Below are positions 9,269 through 21,500 of a stretch of DNA of 64,000 nt, piece after piece. How positions within the stretch are numbered: the first letter of the stretch is position 1; the number at the start of each line of letters is the position of its first letter. The stretch covers positions 10,636,976 to 10,700,975 of the forward strand of contig NC_079910.1 in assembly GCF_024868665.1 (NCBI RefSeq), given 5' to 3'. Made by a program: the position numbers and the translations under genes. The notes under the pieces are model-generated. The model was given only the letters and a program-made list of their open reading frames with translations. It did no database searches and was not told the origin of the DNA. The DNA is from Triplophysa rosa (lineage: Eukaryota > Chordata > Actinopteri > Cypriniformes > Nemacheilidae).

Positions 9269-12158
9269 CTGAGGACAGGAGATGACTAGAATTACTTCCT
9301 CCAGAGAGAATCCACAAGTGCTTGCATTTCATCTACTTTCATCAATTATTTACACCTCCTCTCATTCATTAAACATCCTCTCAATGCGAATTTGAAGAAG
9401 CAAAAATACTGTCTTCTAGCTTACTTTGTACCAGGGTCAGCCACCAGAACATCATCTTGTAATAAGTCTACAGCCGTCTGAGTGGTGCCTTTCCACAGTA
9501 ACGTTGTTGACCTGAGACGCCGCGGTAAACCTGTAAGCATTAACGAATACAAAATGTATTCAAATTTTATTTAAAGGTCCAGTGTGTAATTTTTGGGAGG
9601 ATCTATTGACAGAAATGCAATATAATATGCATAACTATGTCTTTAGAGGTGTATAAAGACCTTACATAATGAAGCGTTATGTTTTTATTACCTTAGAATG
9701 AGCTATTTCTATCTTTGCACCGCGGGTCCCCTTGCATGGAATTCACAATGTTGTTTCTACAGTAGCCCAAAATGGGCAAACCGCTCTACAGAGCGCGTTT
9801 CGTAAATACGTTATCTCCTTCAGCAAAGAAGATGTGATGACACCTAGTGTTGTGTCAGCCTTCGTAGTGCTTCGAAAGGGAGGGGTGGAGTGAGCTGTTG
9901 TTTGCAATTCGCGAACCCAACCACTATAAGCCGCTAAATTTCACACACTGGATCTTTAATGTTGATCCAAAAGTAAAATTGATTGAATGTTAAGTTGTTT
10001 TATTAATTGGAAATTTATCCTTAAAAACACGTTGTAGGTGCAGAGAGATTTGGCGTTGTAAATTGACTATTTGTTGAATTTGGAGCAGGAGGTTATTTCA
10101 GGCTGATGTTATAGCTACATCCATCAGCATCACTATTTCTGGCAAATTACATAAACATCATCTGAAGTAGATGGATTTGCAGGGACATTCCTTCCGGTGT
10201 AATCCCAGGCCAGGTCTCAGGCAATCCCATAAAGTCATTTCAGGTGGCAGATTAACTGTGTTTGCACTTTATCTATACATGTCTAACCTCACATTAGGAC
10301 TGTAACATTGGTCAGTCACAGATTTCAATGACCTTTGTCTCCATTTTTCATTTGTCTTCAAATATTTGGTTCAATCCATCCCTCACACTTTTCATTTTAA
10401 AGCGTCTATTGATCTAATGGAAACATCGGATCGAGGTCAGGTCAGATTGAGAAACTGTGGTTCTCACCTGACAGTTGACTGGCCATCCTTCTCAGAGTGA
10501 CCGAGGACGCTTGGATTTGCGCATCTTTCCCTGAAGGGTTTTTTATGGTAAAATTCTTCATATACTTTTCCAGAGGGTCATCCAGGGAATCTACTTTTTT
10601 GTCCTCCCAAAGTTTATACAGCATCAGGGTGGGAAATATTTTAGAAACGCTTGCAATTCTGTTGCGGTGCAACCAAACAACGAGCAGAAATGGAAAAAAA
10701 GGATATCATTATAAATTCAGGTTTATGAATAATGATAAGTGAGGTCACAAAATGACATACATCAAATGATATACACATAAAATATATGAAAAAAAACCAC
10801 TACATATGAATAGTGAAGTGAGAAAATTCAAACCAAATCCACAGGACATGGAGCCAATAGCATACATCAAGAAATGCAATAATTGCATTAAGTAAAATCA
10901 AGAAATACTTAATAGTAATGTCAAAATCACCAGTATAGAGCCACTGGAACACACCTGTAAACTGTGTACTCGCTTGGTAGAGGGGATGTTGGGTCACTTC
11001 CATTCCTTCTGCCAAAGTTACCATTCCACAACACAGAATCATTAAATATCAAAATGGCAGATATGGCTGGCAGTCTGGTGGCATCGATGCTGGTCCTCAA
11101 AAGTACATCCACCTGGAGTATAATATGTTCTAGTATCAATCTGCTTGGATGTTATCTGATTCACTGTAAGTATTAGATATTATCTGATGTCAAAAATTTC
11201 CAATCAGACAAAAACAGAATATTTAGGAAATCAAAATCTAGAAAAAAAATCACAGTGGATGTCCTACTCAGAGTGGAATTTCACATGTCTGACCTTTTCC
11301 AAAGCTTCCATGAGGACAGGTATTGGGTGCTCCAATTGCACAGGCTCAGGAAACCGTGGACACATCTTCACTTCTTTCACTTCTTCTGAAACTGTTTCAC
11401 CCACTGAGGTCAAAAGATCACATAAAGGTCAAATATACAAAATACAGAAGGATCATATCAACTATTATAATATAATACAAGACAGATCTGACAGTGAATA
11501 TGGGTGGGCACTCAGTCTGAAATCGTGTATTTTACACAGTTCTTCTTCCCCTCCCCCAATTGATAATCTGTCTTTACAGCACTCAGTAATCTACATACCA
11601 CGATGTCAAATGTCGGGTAATCCATAGCCTACGCCTGCAAACCATTAATTAAGCATAAGAAGAAATAAGTGCTTTTCACCCATTAAAGGGATAGTTCACC
11701 CAAAATAATTAAGTAATTCTAGACCTTTATGACTTTCTTTTTCCTGCAGAACACAAAAAAAGGTATTTTGAAAAACGCTGGTAACCAACCAATATTAGCT
11801 TGCATTGCCTTCCATTGCACGGACACAAAACCACTGAGATATTTCTCTAAATATTATCTTTTGTGTTTCACAAAGGAAAGAAAGTCATACAGATTTTAAA
11901 TGATTTTTTGGGTGAATTATCCCTCAATTTCATACCTCAATTTCAAATGTACAGTATGTAAAGTGCATCATTTAATCTATAAGCATTAGCCATCCGTTCA
12001 TTTGACGGACACTTCCTGTCCCCCTCATTCTCACATTGTAGACTTTTTTTACCTGGTTTTGCTTTGGGGAGTCTGTACTGCCAAATGAAACAGCCCGTCA
12101 TGACAAGGGACAGAAGCAGAAAGAAGACCATTCCTAACTTTGTCCATTTTACTTTCAT
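8293..12158 (-). CDS. lactbl1: LACTBL1-like serine beta-lactamase-like protein, complete six-exon gene
   Basis: Join of 12053-12158, 11294-11403, 10955-11112, 10468-10658, 9425-9530 and 8293-9268 on the minus strand, giving 548 codons plus stop. All splice phases (1, 0, 2, 1, 2) match. The N-terminus MKVKWTKLGMVFFLLLSLVM is a single hydrophobic anchor or signal anchor. The body belongs to the beta-lactamase / penicillin-binding-protein-like fold. It has the nucleophile motif SVSK (SxxK) in exon 4 and YSN (YxN) at the exon 5/6 junction. A KDGDLDGYSA segment sits where the third motif is expected. A non-catalytic-looking C-terminal domain follows. The order fits vertebrate LACTBL1, a close relative of mitochondrial LACTB; its substrate is not known to me. 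The gene is divergent from ephb2, as in human. Both catalytic motifs are intact and no stop or frameshift is seen. Confidence 0.9.
9425..9530 (-). CDS. lactbl1: lactbl1 exon 5
   Basis: 106 nt between acceptor gcttacag and donor ACAAA|GTAAGC. It reads LPRRLRSTTLLWKGTTQ and then TAVDLLQDDVLVADPGTK. With flanking bases it gives SGLPRR at its start and GTKCHYSN at its end, which completes the YxN motif. Confidence 0.92.
9575..9955 (+). mobile_element. TTAA-flanked MITE (AGGTCCAGTGTG family), complete
   Basis: TTAA (9571-9574) then AGGTCCAGTGTGTAATTTTT; the right end reads CACACACTGGATCT then TTAA (9956-9959). Length 381 bp, inside a lactbl1 intron. It is the best-preserved member of the seven copies here. 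Confidence 0.85.
10468..10658 (-). CDS. lactbl1: lactbl1 exon 4: SxxK nucleophile motif
   Basis: 191 nt. It opens with IASVSKIFPTLMLYKLWE, which contains the SVSK catalytic Ser/Lys pair at the start of an amphipathic helix. DSLDDPLEKYMKNF and VTLRRMASQLS follow, typical of the class C / LACTB fold. Donor CTGTCAG|GTGAGA, phase 1. Confidence 0.93.
10955..11112 (-). CDS. lactbl1: lactbl1 exon 3: start of the beta-lactamase-like domain
   Basis: 158 nt. It encodes VDVLLRTSIDATRLPAISA, then ILIFNDSVLWNGNFG, the antiparallel strands that precede the active-site helix in this fold. The last two bases combine with the first base of exon 4 to give the Arg of YRIASVSK. Confidence 0.92.
11294..11403 (-). 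CDS. lactbl1: lactbl1 exon 2
   Basis: 110 nt with acceptor gacctcag and donor GAAAAG|GTCAGA. It encodes an acidic linker (GETVSEEVKEVK) and then CPRFPEPVQLEHPIPVLMEALEK, the usual lead-in to the LACTBL1 catalytic domain. Phase 1 to phase 0. Confidence 0.9.
11687..11925. mobile_element. TTAA-type MITE (AGGGATAGTTCACCC family)
   Basis: TTAA then AGGGATAGTTCACCCAAAAT; the right end TTTTTTGGGTGAATTATCCCT is mutated at the TTAA. It lies in lactbl1 intron 1. Confidence 0.78.
12053..12158 (-). CDS. lactbl1: lactbl1 exon 1: membrane anchor
   Basis: ATG at 12158 opens 35 codons plus one base. Residues 10 to about 26 form one hydrophobic segment, followed by WQYRLPKAKP. It ends at AACCAG|GTAAAA, phase 1. 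A short charged N-terminus before the hydrophobic stretch suggests a type II signal anchor. Confidence 0.85.
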
Positions 12159-12768
12159 TTTTGCGGTCTGATGTTCTCCACAGGACAGGCAGATTTAAAT
12201 AAAAAAGATACGGTTTCAGATATAACTGTTACTCCAAAATCGCAATTACATTGTTTGTCACATCAACCCTTTCCCAAGCCAATAAAATAAACACTAAATT
12301 ATATTGCACATGCTAATGTTAATATTCTAATATCATTCTAATATTTAACATATGACAAATAATAAAACAATACAGCAGCAATGTGTTTGTCAACTAAACA
12401 AGACAAAGCTCTTACCACAAATTAAACTCTGTCCAGAGATGCAAAATCAAAGCACCATGTGATCCTACAATAGTGAACGTCTACCAACAGATGTCTGTCC
12501 CTTCAGAGACAAAAAAATCACCCTTCAAAGTGGAATTTCACTGAAGCTTATACCATAGAGACAAAACCAATGCTTACGCTAAGGCGTGTCCATGCTTTAA
12601 TCTTAACAAAAACCTTTTCACTAACTTCTCGCCATCCCTCAGCCAACTGCAGGCCTGTACGTCATAATCTGAAGATATCCTACTCTAAACCCCACAGAGA
12701 GAATCCTTACTGATGATCTCTCTGTTCACTCTAGCCCATCATGGCTCAGAAGTGAATGGAGTGTTTAA

Positions 12769-12844
12769 AGGAGCAGTACACCTTCAAAATGAAGATTCTG
12801 TCATCATTTACATGCCCTCTTCCTTTTGAAAGTGAACTACTCCT
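12769..12844. mobile_element. short internally deleted TTAA-type MITE
   Basis: TTAA-AGGAGCAGTACACCTTCAAA to GAACTACTCCT-TTAA, only 76 bp. Both termini are retained and most of the interior is lost. Confidence 0.6.
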
Positions 12845-13096
12845 TTAATAAGTTTAATTAAAAAAATCAGTTTGGTATAGCCGTGGTATGTTTCTACAAA
12901 TGTATTGTATAATGCAGTGAACTTTTAATCTTTAGCTTTGCAGTTAAAAGTAATATTGTTATTTTTTTAAAGACAGAAGATGGCAGAGCCCCTGCTGAAC
13001 ACTCCTGTTTATACAATGTGTTTATAATGTCTGAATACATAATGTCACATTATTTCTTTCTTGTTATCACAAGAGGGCAGCAAATTCTACAGCATG

Positions 13097-13202
<106 letters not shown>

Positions 13203-13354
13203 TGTCCCCAAATCTCCATTAGAGATCAGAACACCTCGCAAATGTTACTGGTTCAAACTCTTATGAAATTATCTATCTGCAGATAATTAAAAACTCAACC
13301 GTGTTGCCTTGTTGTTGTACAGTATGAGATGGCTATAATTGTACATTGTTTACA

Positions 13355-14000
13355 TCAGTGGTTCTCAAACTGGGGGCCCCAAGATGAATCCAGGGGGGCC
13401 ACATTTTTGTTGCATTTTATGATTTGCTTAATAGGACTAGGTGTATAATACCACTATTTCAGCACAGCTGAATTGCCCAATAGGACATTTCCCACGCCTT
13501 ATGCATGACGGGGGAGCAGTCAAGAATATGAATAGAGGAAAGCATTTAAGTATTTATTCATTCATTATTTCGTATGTAGGCCTACTGTATACTTACATTT
13601 ATTCATTTAGTGAAGCAACTTTTATTTAATTTTATTAATGCATTGTAGCGTCACTAAACTCAGCCCTCTCGCGGTGAGTTGTGGGTAATAACAGCCGTTA
13701 AGTGTCCATGAATTCGGCATCCGGGTACTTTGAGAATACTCATTTCAGCATACTATGATTTGGGACTTACTAATTCTATTTTCAAATACTATTTAGGACA
13801 GACAGTATGCAAATTGGGACGCAGCGATAGAAATTAATGACAAATTTTGTGCAATCAAACGTCAGAAAAAGGAGACCACCAACCAAAAGTATCGATGTTC
13901 CAACATTGTACAATTAAATATGTTTTTGGTTTAATTAAAATTCTGTTTTAGGTCATAAGTCTTTTTTGGGGGGGCCACAAAGTGATACACCCAACACAAA
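13355..14000 (+). mobile_element. hAT-like transposon fragment
   Basis: Begins CAGTGGTTCTCAAACTGGGG, the common 5' terminus of Charlie-type hAT elements. GGGGGGGCCACAAAGTGATAC follows near 13972. The matching 3' terminus is not seen, and unrelated sequence near 13650-13830 may interrupt it. Confidence 0.5.
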
Positions 14001-15633
14001 GGGGGTCTGACTGGTTTACTTGCCTGGGAAGCAGTTCAATACTGAAATGGATATCAGTGCGACAGGTAGCCATTTGCTTGACTGAACCTTTTTTGATCTA
14101 GTCTTTCCACTTTTAAAGCATGCGAAAGAGATTCTTGCCTTCAGGCTCCATGTCTAAACTGATGGTGAGATCATCAGATTGACTGTGCAAACTGCTTGCT
14201 TTATGCTGTTTTTATATAGAAACACCATCACATCTGATATCATAAACATATGTCAAATTGGTAATTATAGCAGACAAAACTGATCAATGACATGCAAATT
14301 TAATGTGGTACAACATTTTTTCCTTATGTGGAGTAGTGGGGGATGGTGGATGGGTTTCTGAAATTCAGTTTGCAGTTTCATCATCGAAATATGTCATATG
14401 AAATATGTTTATTCTATTAAATATATATATATTTAAACGATTATATATTTTATCTAAAGGTAAGTATTCTGTGTAGGTGTATTTTCTACACCTTTAGGAA
14501 ACGTGTGCGCCAGACGTGTATATTCTTTCATCATTTATTTTGGTCAATTTCACTTCATACGACAGAAGAATGCAGACAGAAAATGAGATGATATGTCAAA
14601 GCGTGCACATGGCCCACAGCACTGACCATGTCCCACATATTAAATTACTCATGAAATATTAGTTACTGAAATATTCATCCTTTTAACTCTGCTTGGACAA
14701 ACTTGTGTCACCTCAGTGAGCAAGGTCAATTTTTCCAATTTAGAGCAGCAGGATTAGAAAAACCCATATCACTGCGTGTTACCAACAAAAACCGTCAAAA
14801 TGGCTGAATGGGGTGTCATGTTTGTTTCTACACTCACACAAGAGAGTATTATGATGCTCTGTGTTCTCATGGGAGAGTTTAGAACAACAGCGCTGACCCC
14901 TTTTTGAGGGTCATTGACCCTTTTCGAGCTTGTTTTGTTTGGTGTATCAGAAAATTTCAAACTTTGGGCCCACTCATAAAAACGGCTAAATGTATTGATC
15001 ACAAGGCTCTACAGGGATTTGGGTTTTTTAGATATTTTCAGCCACAGACCTTTGTGACACATGTGCTTTAAATGCAGAGACAATCATTCCTTGTGGGAAT
15101 TATAAAAATCATACCACAGTAAAACATTTAATTCAACACCAAGGATAACACTAATATGTTGTATTTACACCCATAATAGTGACAACACTTTTTTTGTATC
15201 TTTTATTCTGTTTTTATAGAAACACATGTTTATCCTTTAACGGTGCAGAATAGTCAATGTTCTTTTGTTGGTTGAGCAGCATTACTCACTCAAATGAGCA
15301 CAAACTCATGTTATAGTTATAGAATAGTCTGTGATATGAGCCGGGATAGAAACCAGTTTCATGGTTCAATTCGTGACCCGCAAGTCAAGACAGATTAGAC
15401 CCGATTGGGTTGTTGGTGCCATATGTGACCTACAATCTGCGCTCTGCTAGCATTAATAGACAGGAGGGTCGCCAATCTCCCTGGGCAAAGGTTTCCATGG
15501 AAACGACCCCGGATCTTGTAGTCTGCCGTTTTGCTGTCCCGACTCATCTTGAGGCTGAATTATCCTATATTCCTTTATGTCAGTTCCATATTCTTCTGCT
15601 CTATTTCCTTGCTTGCTCGCCATCTCTCTCTCC

Positions 15634-15668
15634 CTTACTTTCTGTCTCTCTCTCTCTCTCTCTCTGTC
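15634..15668. repeat. (CT)n microsatellite
   Basis: TCTCTCTC run with minor interruptions. Confidence 0.85.
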
Positions 15669-16215
15669 TCTTTATATCCAGTTTTCCTTTGCTCTATACG
15701 CGCTAAAAGCTCTGTTGTACGATGTTTGGCTTTTTAAAGAAATCTGTGTATTCATGCTCTATTTTTGTCAATGACTCATTATGATTTTCCACTTCTGTAG
15801 CATCTTGGGTGCTGAGACATGGCATGAAAAATACTGCCTTATATAAGAAGTGACTTGTATGTCAGCAAATTATCAACTGTCTTTATTTAACATACTCTTC
15901 TTAACTTTCTATTAAATGTAAGTGTAACTGAAAATCGTTTTCAAGTTAAACGTTTCTTAGCCTATATGCAGCTTAGAAAATTTGATAAAATTGTTTTTTT
16001 TCTAATTTAAGCATAAACCCATCAACATTTTATTGGATTTAATATATTCTGCCATTCTGCTATTCATGTAACGGTGTGTGCTATTCTATATATCAAGGCT
16101 GGAGTAGCATGCAGAGGTTCTCACATGTGAGTCAAAGATCACATGCAGGGGTGTTGAGAAACCAGGGCATTTGTCCACTTCACACACCAGCCACTTGTGT
16201 GCTCTGTCAGTTTTG

Positions 16216-17732
16216 CAGAGGTGTAAAGAGTACCTGAAAACCATACTTAAGTAAAAGTACAGATACCTTGCAGTGAAAATTACTCCATTACAAGTTACAA
16301 GTCACCAATTCCAAAACGACTTCAGTAAAAGTCTTAGAGTATCTGATTTTAACAGTACTTCAGTATTTTACTCGTACTGAATGTAGGCTCAAAGCAGCAC
16401 TAGTCCTCAACACTTAAGAGACTTGTCAGTGAAAAACAAGAAACAGTCGATTCGCGAGGAGAGCAATCGCATTAATTTTCTTGCATCATAATAAGACTGA
16501 ACACCTCAAAATTGCAACAAATCATGGTCGACACCATAACCTACATCTATTACAAACACCCAAGTCTCATTTAAGCTCAAGTGCTCATAAGTAAGCCAAC
16601 ATTCTTCAAAAAGGTCTCTTCAATATAACGGATAAATAAAATAATGTTAGGTAAAATTAAAAATTCAAAGCCAGTGATTGTCAACTACCTGATAATGCAC
16701 TCGTATTTGGGGCTGTCACGATTATTAAATAATCGTCTCATCGCGATTGTTTGACCTCATCGCGATGGTTTCAGATCATCGCAATTATCGCACATCTCTA
16801 CAGAAGACACTAGGGGGAGCTGTAGTGTATCTGCATATTGCATATTTTAGTGTATATATTGTTACTAAAGCATGGTAATACTTGTAAAATGTACCACCAC
16901 AACACAATCACTTAAAAAAAAACATATACAAATTACCTGCTGTACAATTTAATATTATTTAAGCAAATCTCAGTGTGAAAACCAGTCTACCAAAATTTCA
17001 TTAACACACAAGTAAAATTTTATTGTAGTCTTGCAAGTGAGAAAAAACAGACTAGAAGCTTTTCTATGACCGATAGCATTTTAATGGTGGCTTCAATTCA
17101 CACCTGATCAATTTACTTCATTTACAAGTATTTCGTGGTTGTATTATTGACAGGTAAAAGCCTAAACCTTAAATATATGATGACCCAATTTTTTCTGATG
17201 TATTTCTAAGAAAAAAACATAGTCTTGTATTCAGAACAATATGGTCGTTTCAATCGCTGAATCAAAAATGTATGAGAATTAAATGTCAAAGCTCAAAAAC
17301 AGACAATTAATCGTCATAATCGTCAAAGCCCTAAAACAGACAATTAATCGTCATAATCGCAATGATTTATTAGACAATTAATCGTCAATCAAATTTCATA
17401 ATCGTGACAGCCCTACTCGTATTCACATAAAGAAGTAAGGGCAAAATTCACAAGAAGTACCTTCAATGCCCTTTAAATGGCAATATTAATTCTTCTGTAG
17501 CAAAAATAAACTGCTGCAAAAAAAAGATAGGTGCCATGCAAAATGTAATGTGTTATTGCATTAGTCATTACAAATGTAGTGGAGTAAAGAGTACATATAC
17601 TTGTTCAAAAATGTAGTCAAGTAGAGAGTAAAAGTTGCTAATATCTTGAATACTCAGTACAACTACAAAGTAGCCAAAAAGATACTTAAGTACAGTAAAT
17701 AATTACATTTACTCCAATACTTTACACCACTG
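16216..17732. mobile_element. hAT element with 8-bp duplication, host of a second hAT element
   Basis: Termini CAGAGGTGTAAAG and CTTTACACCACTG are inverted repeats. The flanks carry CAGTTTTG exactly on both sides (16208-16215 and 17733-17740). The interior has AAGTAAAAGTACAGATACC-type subterminal repeats and no transposase frame. A 708-bp element is inserted in it. Confidence 0.88.
16708..17415. mobile_element. nested hAT-type element (TRGGGCTGTCACGATTAT ends)
   Basis: The left end TGGGGCTGTCACGATTAT and right end ATAATCGTGACAGCCCTA are inverted repeats. CTCGTATT is duplicated at 16700-16707 and 17416-17423. It has subterminal ATTAATCGTC/ATCGCGAT motifs and no coding frame. It is younger than its host element. 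Confidence 0.88.
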
Positions 17733-18535
17733 CAGTTTTGTTATCTTCAGAATGATCAAATCGCAAGTGACTCAGAGGGATTATAGAATGAGAAGATAGA
17801 TGATCACAAGCATCACCAGCTATTGGTAGACTATCCTATACCAGCCCACTTCTCAACCCCCATCATTTACTTACCCGCAGTTTAAGTTTTTTCCCCAAAC
17901 TCCAGGGGGCACTGTTGCTACAACATGATTTACTGTAATTTAGTCAGATTTGAACACATTACTTGGCTTTTTGTGTCCAGCTAAGGAATGTCATTCATTA
18001 AAAATGTTGAAATACTTGGAGCCTCCATTGTGTCTTTTGTTTTAAATTAGTTATAAATGACTGCGTTGGGGGGATTTTGGATGCTGCCCTCTTTTCAGTT
18101 TCTATACGTTTTTAAACATATATAAAAAGTGTTCAGAAATGAATTTATTTTCATCGTATTACCGTGAACAATCTACATATTGATGTTATGTGAACTTGAA
18201 AATTTACATTTCAATTAAAAATGTTAATTAATTTTCAGATTTTTTTCTCACACAATTTTTTTCTGTTCGAAGAGTTTATAATTCGTTATTATTATTATTG
18301 TTGTTGTTATTATTATTATTAATAATAATAAAGTGTTGCGAGTCACACACACACATTCCCGCCCCTTCGTCTGCGTTTCATTGGTATCGTCCAAACTTGC
18401 TGTAGTTCTTCCAGTCAGTCTGATGGGGTTAATTCGAGCGTCTGTGATGGTAGTGTGTTCGCAGATGGCTTACCGGACAAGTTTTCAATGAATACTCTGG
18501 GTATTTACAACCAAATGCCCAAATTTACGGCAGTC

Positions 18536-18587
18536 ATGGATATAATTCGTCTGTTATGGATAATACGGATTGTGTGGGCTGTTGAAG
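18536..18587 (+). CDS. ephb2: ephb2 exon 1: probable signal peptide
   Basis: Proposed first coding exon of the EphB2 receptor tyrosine kinase. ATG at 18536 has a good Kozak context (G at -3 and G at +4) and gives MDIIRLLWIIRIVWAVE plus one base before donor GAAG|GTAGGA. The phase (1) is what exon 2 at 35013 needs. Joined, the sequence is WAVE-DVLMDSTTATAELGW, very like the mature N-terminus of vertebrate EphB2. The hydrophobic stretch is short and contains an Arg, which is unusual for a signal peptide. The frame is open upstream, with in-frame ATGs at 18488 and 18515 in weaker context, so a longer leader is possible. Confidence 0.62.
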
Positions 18588-21500
18588 GTAGGAGCATGAG
18601 CGCGTCCCTGTCAAACCCGTGTGCTTGGAAATGTTTTATTACTTTTTACATTAGACAAATTGATTATATTTATCAAATTAAACTAATCCATATTTCAGTT
18701 AAATCGCGGTGGCAGTGTTTTACAGTTCTGTGTAAATGATCTCAAGGCAAATCGGTTTTCATGAAAGTGTGTGCAGGTGCAATGCAACTGTCTCTTGGAT
18801 ATGAATGAGTTGAAATTTCATTCTACTGAATTATCTGTTATCTTCCTTTCAACGTCGATACATGTGATTATTTTTTAAGATGCACCGGTGTCCAGTTAAA
18901 GCACAGCATTACTGTCTAATGTATACCTGTAAACGTTTTATGCTCGAAGCTTGTGATGCAAACTACCTAAACAGCATTTTTAGTCACTACAGACGAGATG
19001 TTTGAGACAGACCCATAGAGTCTTAACAAAAATAAACATATCCTCAAACGGGGTTAGCCTGGCTTATAAACGCGCGTTTTATTTAACAACTGCTTCTCTA
19101 TATCGACTAATTCTTGCGATTTTAGTCATCTCTTTACATTAAAAGTCATCTTTTCTGCCATGCTTCAGCTTCTGCTTTGATTTATACCGGAGCGTCTCAG
19201 CCGCGCCTCCAGCGCGTGAGCCATTGTCCCAAATTTCTGTCTGGAAATCTACATCAGCATCTCATCACCTGAGACTATAGCAGCATCAGACTAAATCCGA
19301 CCCATGTCATCCCCTTATACACCATGAGATAGTGAAGTCTGTATTTAACATATTTAGAGGAATTTAGGGATAAAGTTACATGTGGCGATGATGACCTGTT
19401 GGAATGTAGGACAAAAGACATTTGCCTTCTCTGGTGTCTAGGTTTGGAAAGCAAGCAGTATTCTTAGAAAATGAAAGTTTATTCTCCCCTTCTTTTTTTT
19501 TAGGTTTTAGGTCTTTACAGTATATATAACAACTGTTGCAACAAAACATGACAATTAACAAACGCATAATGCAGTTGGTTTATCTGTTAGATCTGATTTG
19601 TCATATTATAACAATAATAATCAGGTTGAAGTGCTTTAACATCTTTTTATTATGATTTTTCCTTTTTATTATAATGGTTCATATATATTTGTTACCTATA
19701 ATGTACAGAATAATCTGTGGACCAGCTGATTAGAACGTTACACTGTCTTGTATCCTATACATTCATTGTGATGATAAACCAACTGTTTGTAATGAAACTG
19801 TAAACAATGCCCACGTCCACCTCCATGCTTTGCAACATACTGAAGACGTATCATCCTGTCATTCATTCAAACATCATTCTAGTTTTTGTTGGACTTTCTA
19901 ATGGATTTCAGAAATGAAAGCTCATATCACACTTCAGAGCAGAGACAGATCCTGGGAATAAAATAGCGGTTTAAATAGACACACATTTTAGGTTGCGACT
20001 AAGGGCTTGAATATTTCCTCAAAGTAGTGAAAATGTCAGTCTCAATTGTACTCCACTTTGACTAATCTAATGAATCTGTTTCAGTTGTGTCACTGGCTTG
20101 TTTATTTGCCCATGGGCACTGAGTAAATGATTTGTTTTACCGTGAATAAAACACAGAGAGGCTTTAATAAATGTCGGACTGCCACTTAAGCTCCTGTTCT
20201 TTTTTTTTGTTCTGTCGATCATGTTTGAAGCTATAATGGGAGAAAAGCTGCAGATCCCTTAAGCTTATATAGAAAATTGTATGCATATAATATAGCAGGA
20301 CTGCATTAGTGTATTGTTTGTGGTATTAGAAAAGCCACTTTTTGTGACTACATAATGACTACATTTTTGTTTCCTTAAAAATAGCAATCATGTGTACCCA
20401 CAATACACCTGGTTGACAGAACATGTGATGCCAGTGCACGCCAGATCCAAATGACGTGTGTCATGTAAGGATCTTTATTAAGAGCAAGACCTGCCTCTGG
20501 GTCCTGACATCTTTCCAAGCCTTTACATAAGCAGGGCAAACCTGCCCAATTTCAGTCGTGCCCCGAACGTCCTGCGCAACTGACGGAACAAACCGTCTCT
20601 CAAGCTAAATTTGAGACGAATCAGTGAATTCATGATCACATAACAGAGACTTTCCATATGGTCTGTCATGAAATGATAAGGTCTGTCCACAGTCCCACTA
20701 TAGGGGTCAAAATGGTGAAATTATCAGATGTCCAAGAGGGACTTGCCATCTGCTGGACAATTTAATTACCCATCTGTCTCCTGGTCTTGAGTGATCATTT
20801 TGAATAATATGAGGTGAATTGGATTGTCCTCTTTAATGTTCATTATTAGCCGGTTTGATTGTCTGCTGAGCACCATTATATTGATTTACATTCATGCTTT
20901 GTTTGAGTGCCGAGCCCAGGGTACAAAACAAACTCGGATGTGTAAACACTCCGAATCTCATCTACCAAATGTCAAAGTGTCAGCTCTTATCAAGGGAGCT
21001 ATGTTTCTCCAACTTCCACAGATACGTGGGCAGACATGGTTCGTTTTTGAAATGTATGACACACTGGGCACAGTGGACGCTGGGGGAAACCATCTATTTT
21101 TCTTCACATCTTGTTTTGTGCAAAATACGAATCTTTACATTTGAATTCAATATTTTTGTTTTGATATAAATGCTAAACTAGGGCAAGTCATAAATACAAT
21201 GACACAACTATAAAATGTATTTATTTGATACGGTAAATTGTCGTGGTTCTGCACAGTAAACAATGTTTTTTTAGGGGCCAAGCCCCGAAGGGTCTATGGC
21301 CACTATTGTTTCTGTTAGTATTATTAGGGGCCAAGCCCCGAAGGGGCTATGGTATGGTGTTAGAAATTGGACAAAACTACGTGAGAGTGTAAACACAGCG
21401 CGCAAGCAGATTACAGCTGCGCGAGCACACTGAAAACGCTTGCACGTAAAATGTGAACCTGTAGATATCGCAAATCTCTAACTTGAACACGAAAACCAAG

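Noticed and set aside
8293..12158. Bacterial origin of the beta-lactamase-like gene by recent transfer
   Set aside because: Six spliced exons, fish-like base composition and LACTBL1-EPHB2 neighbourhood shared with mammals point to vertical inheritance.
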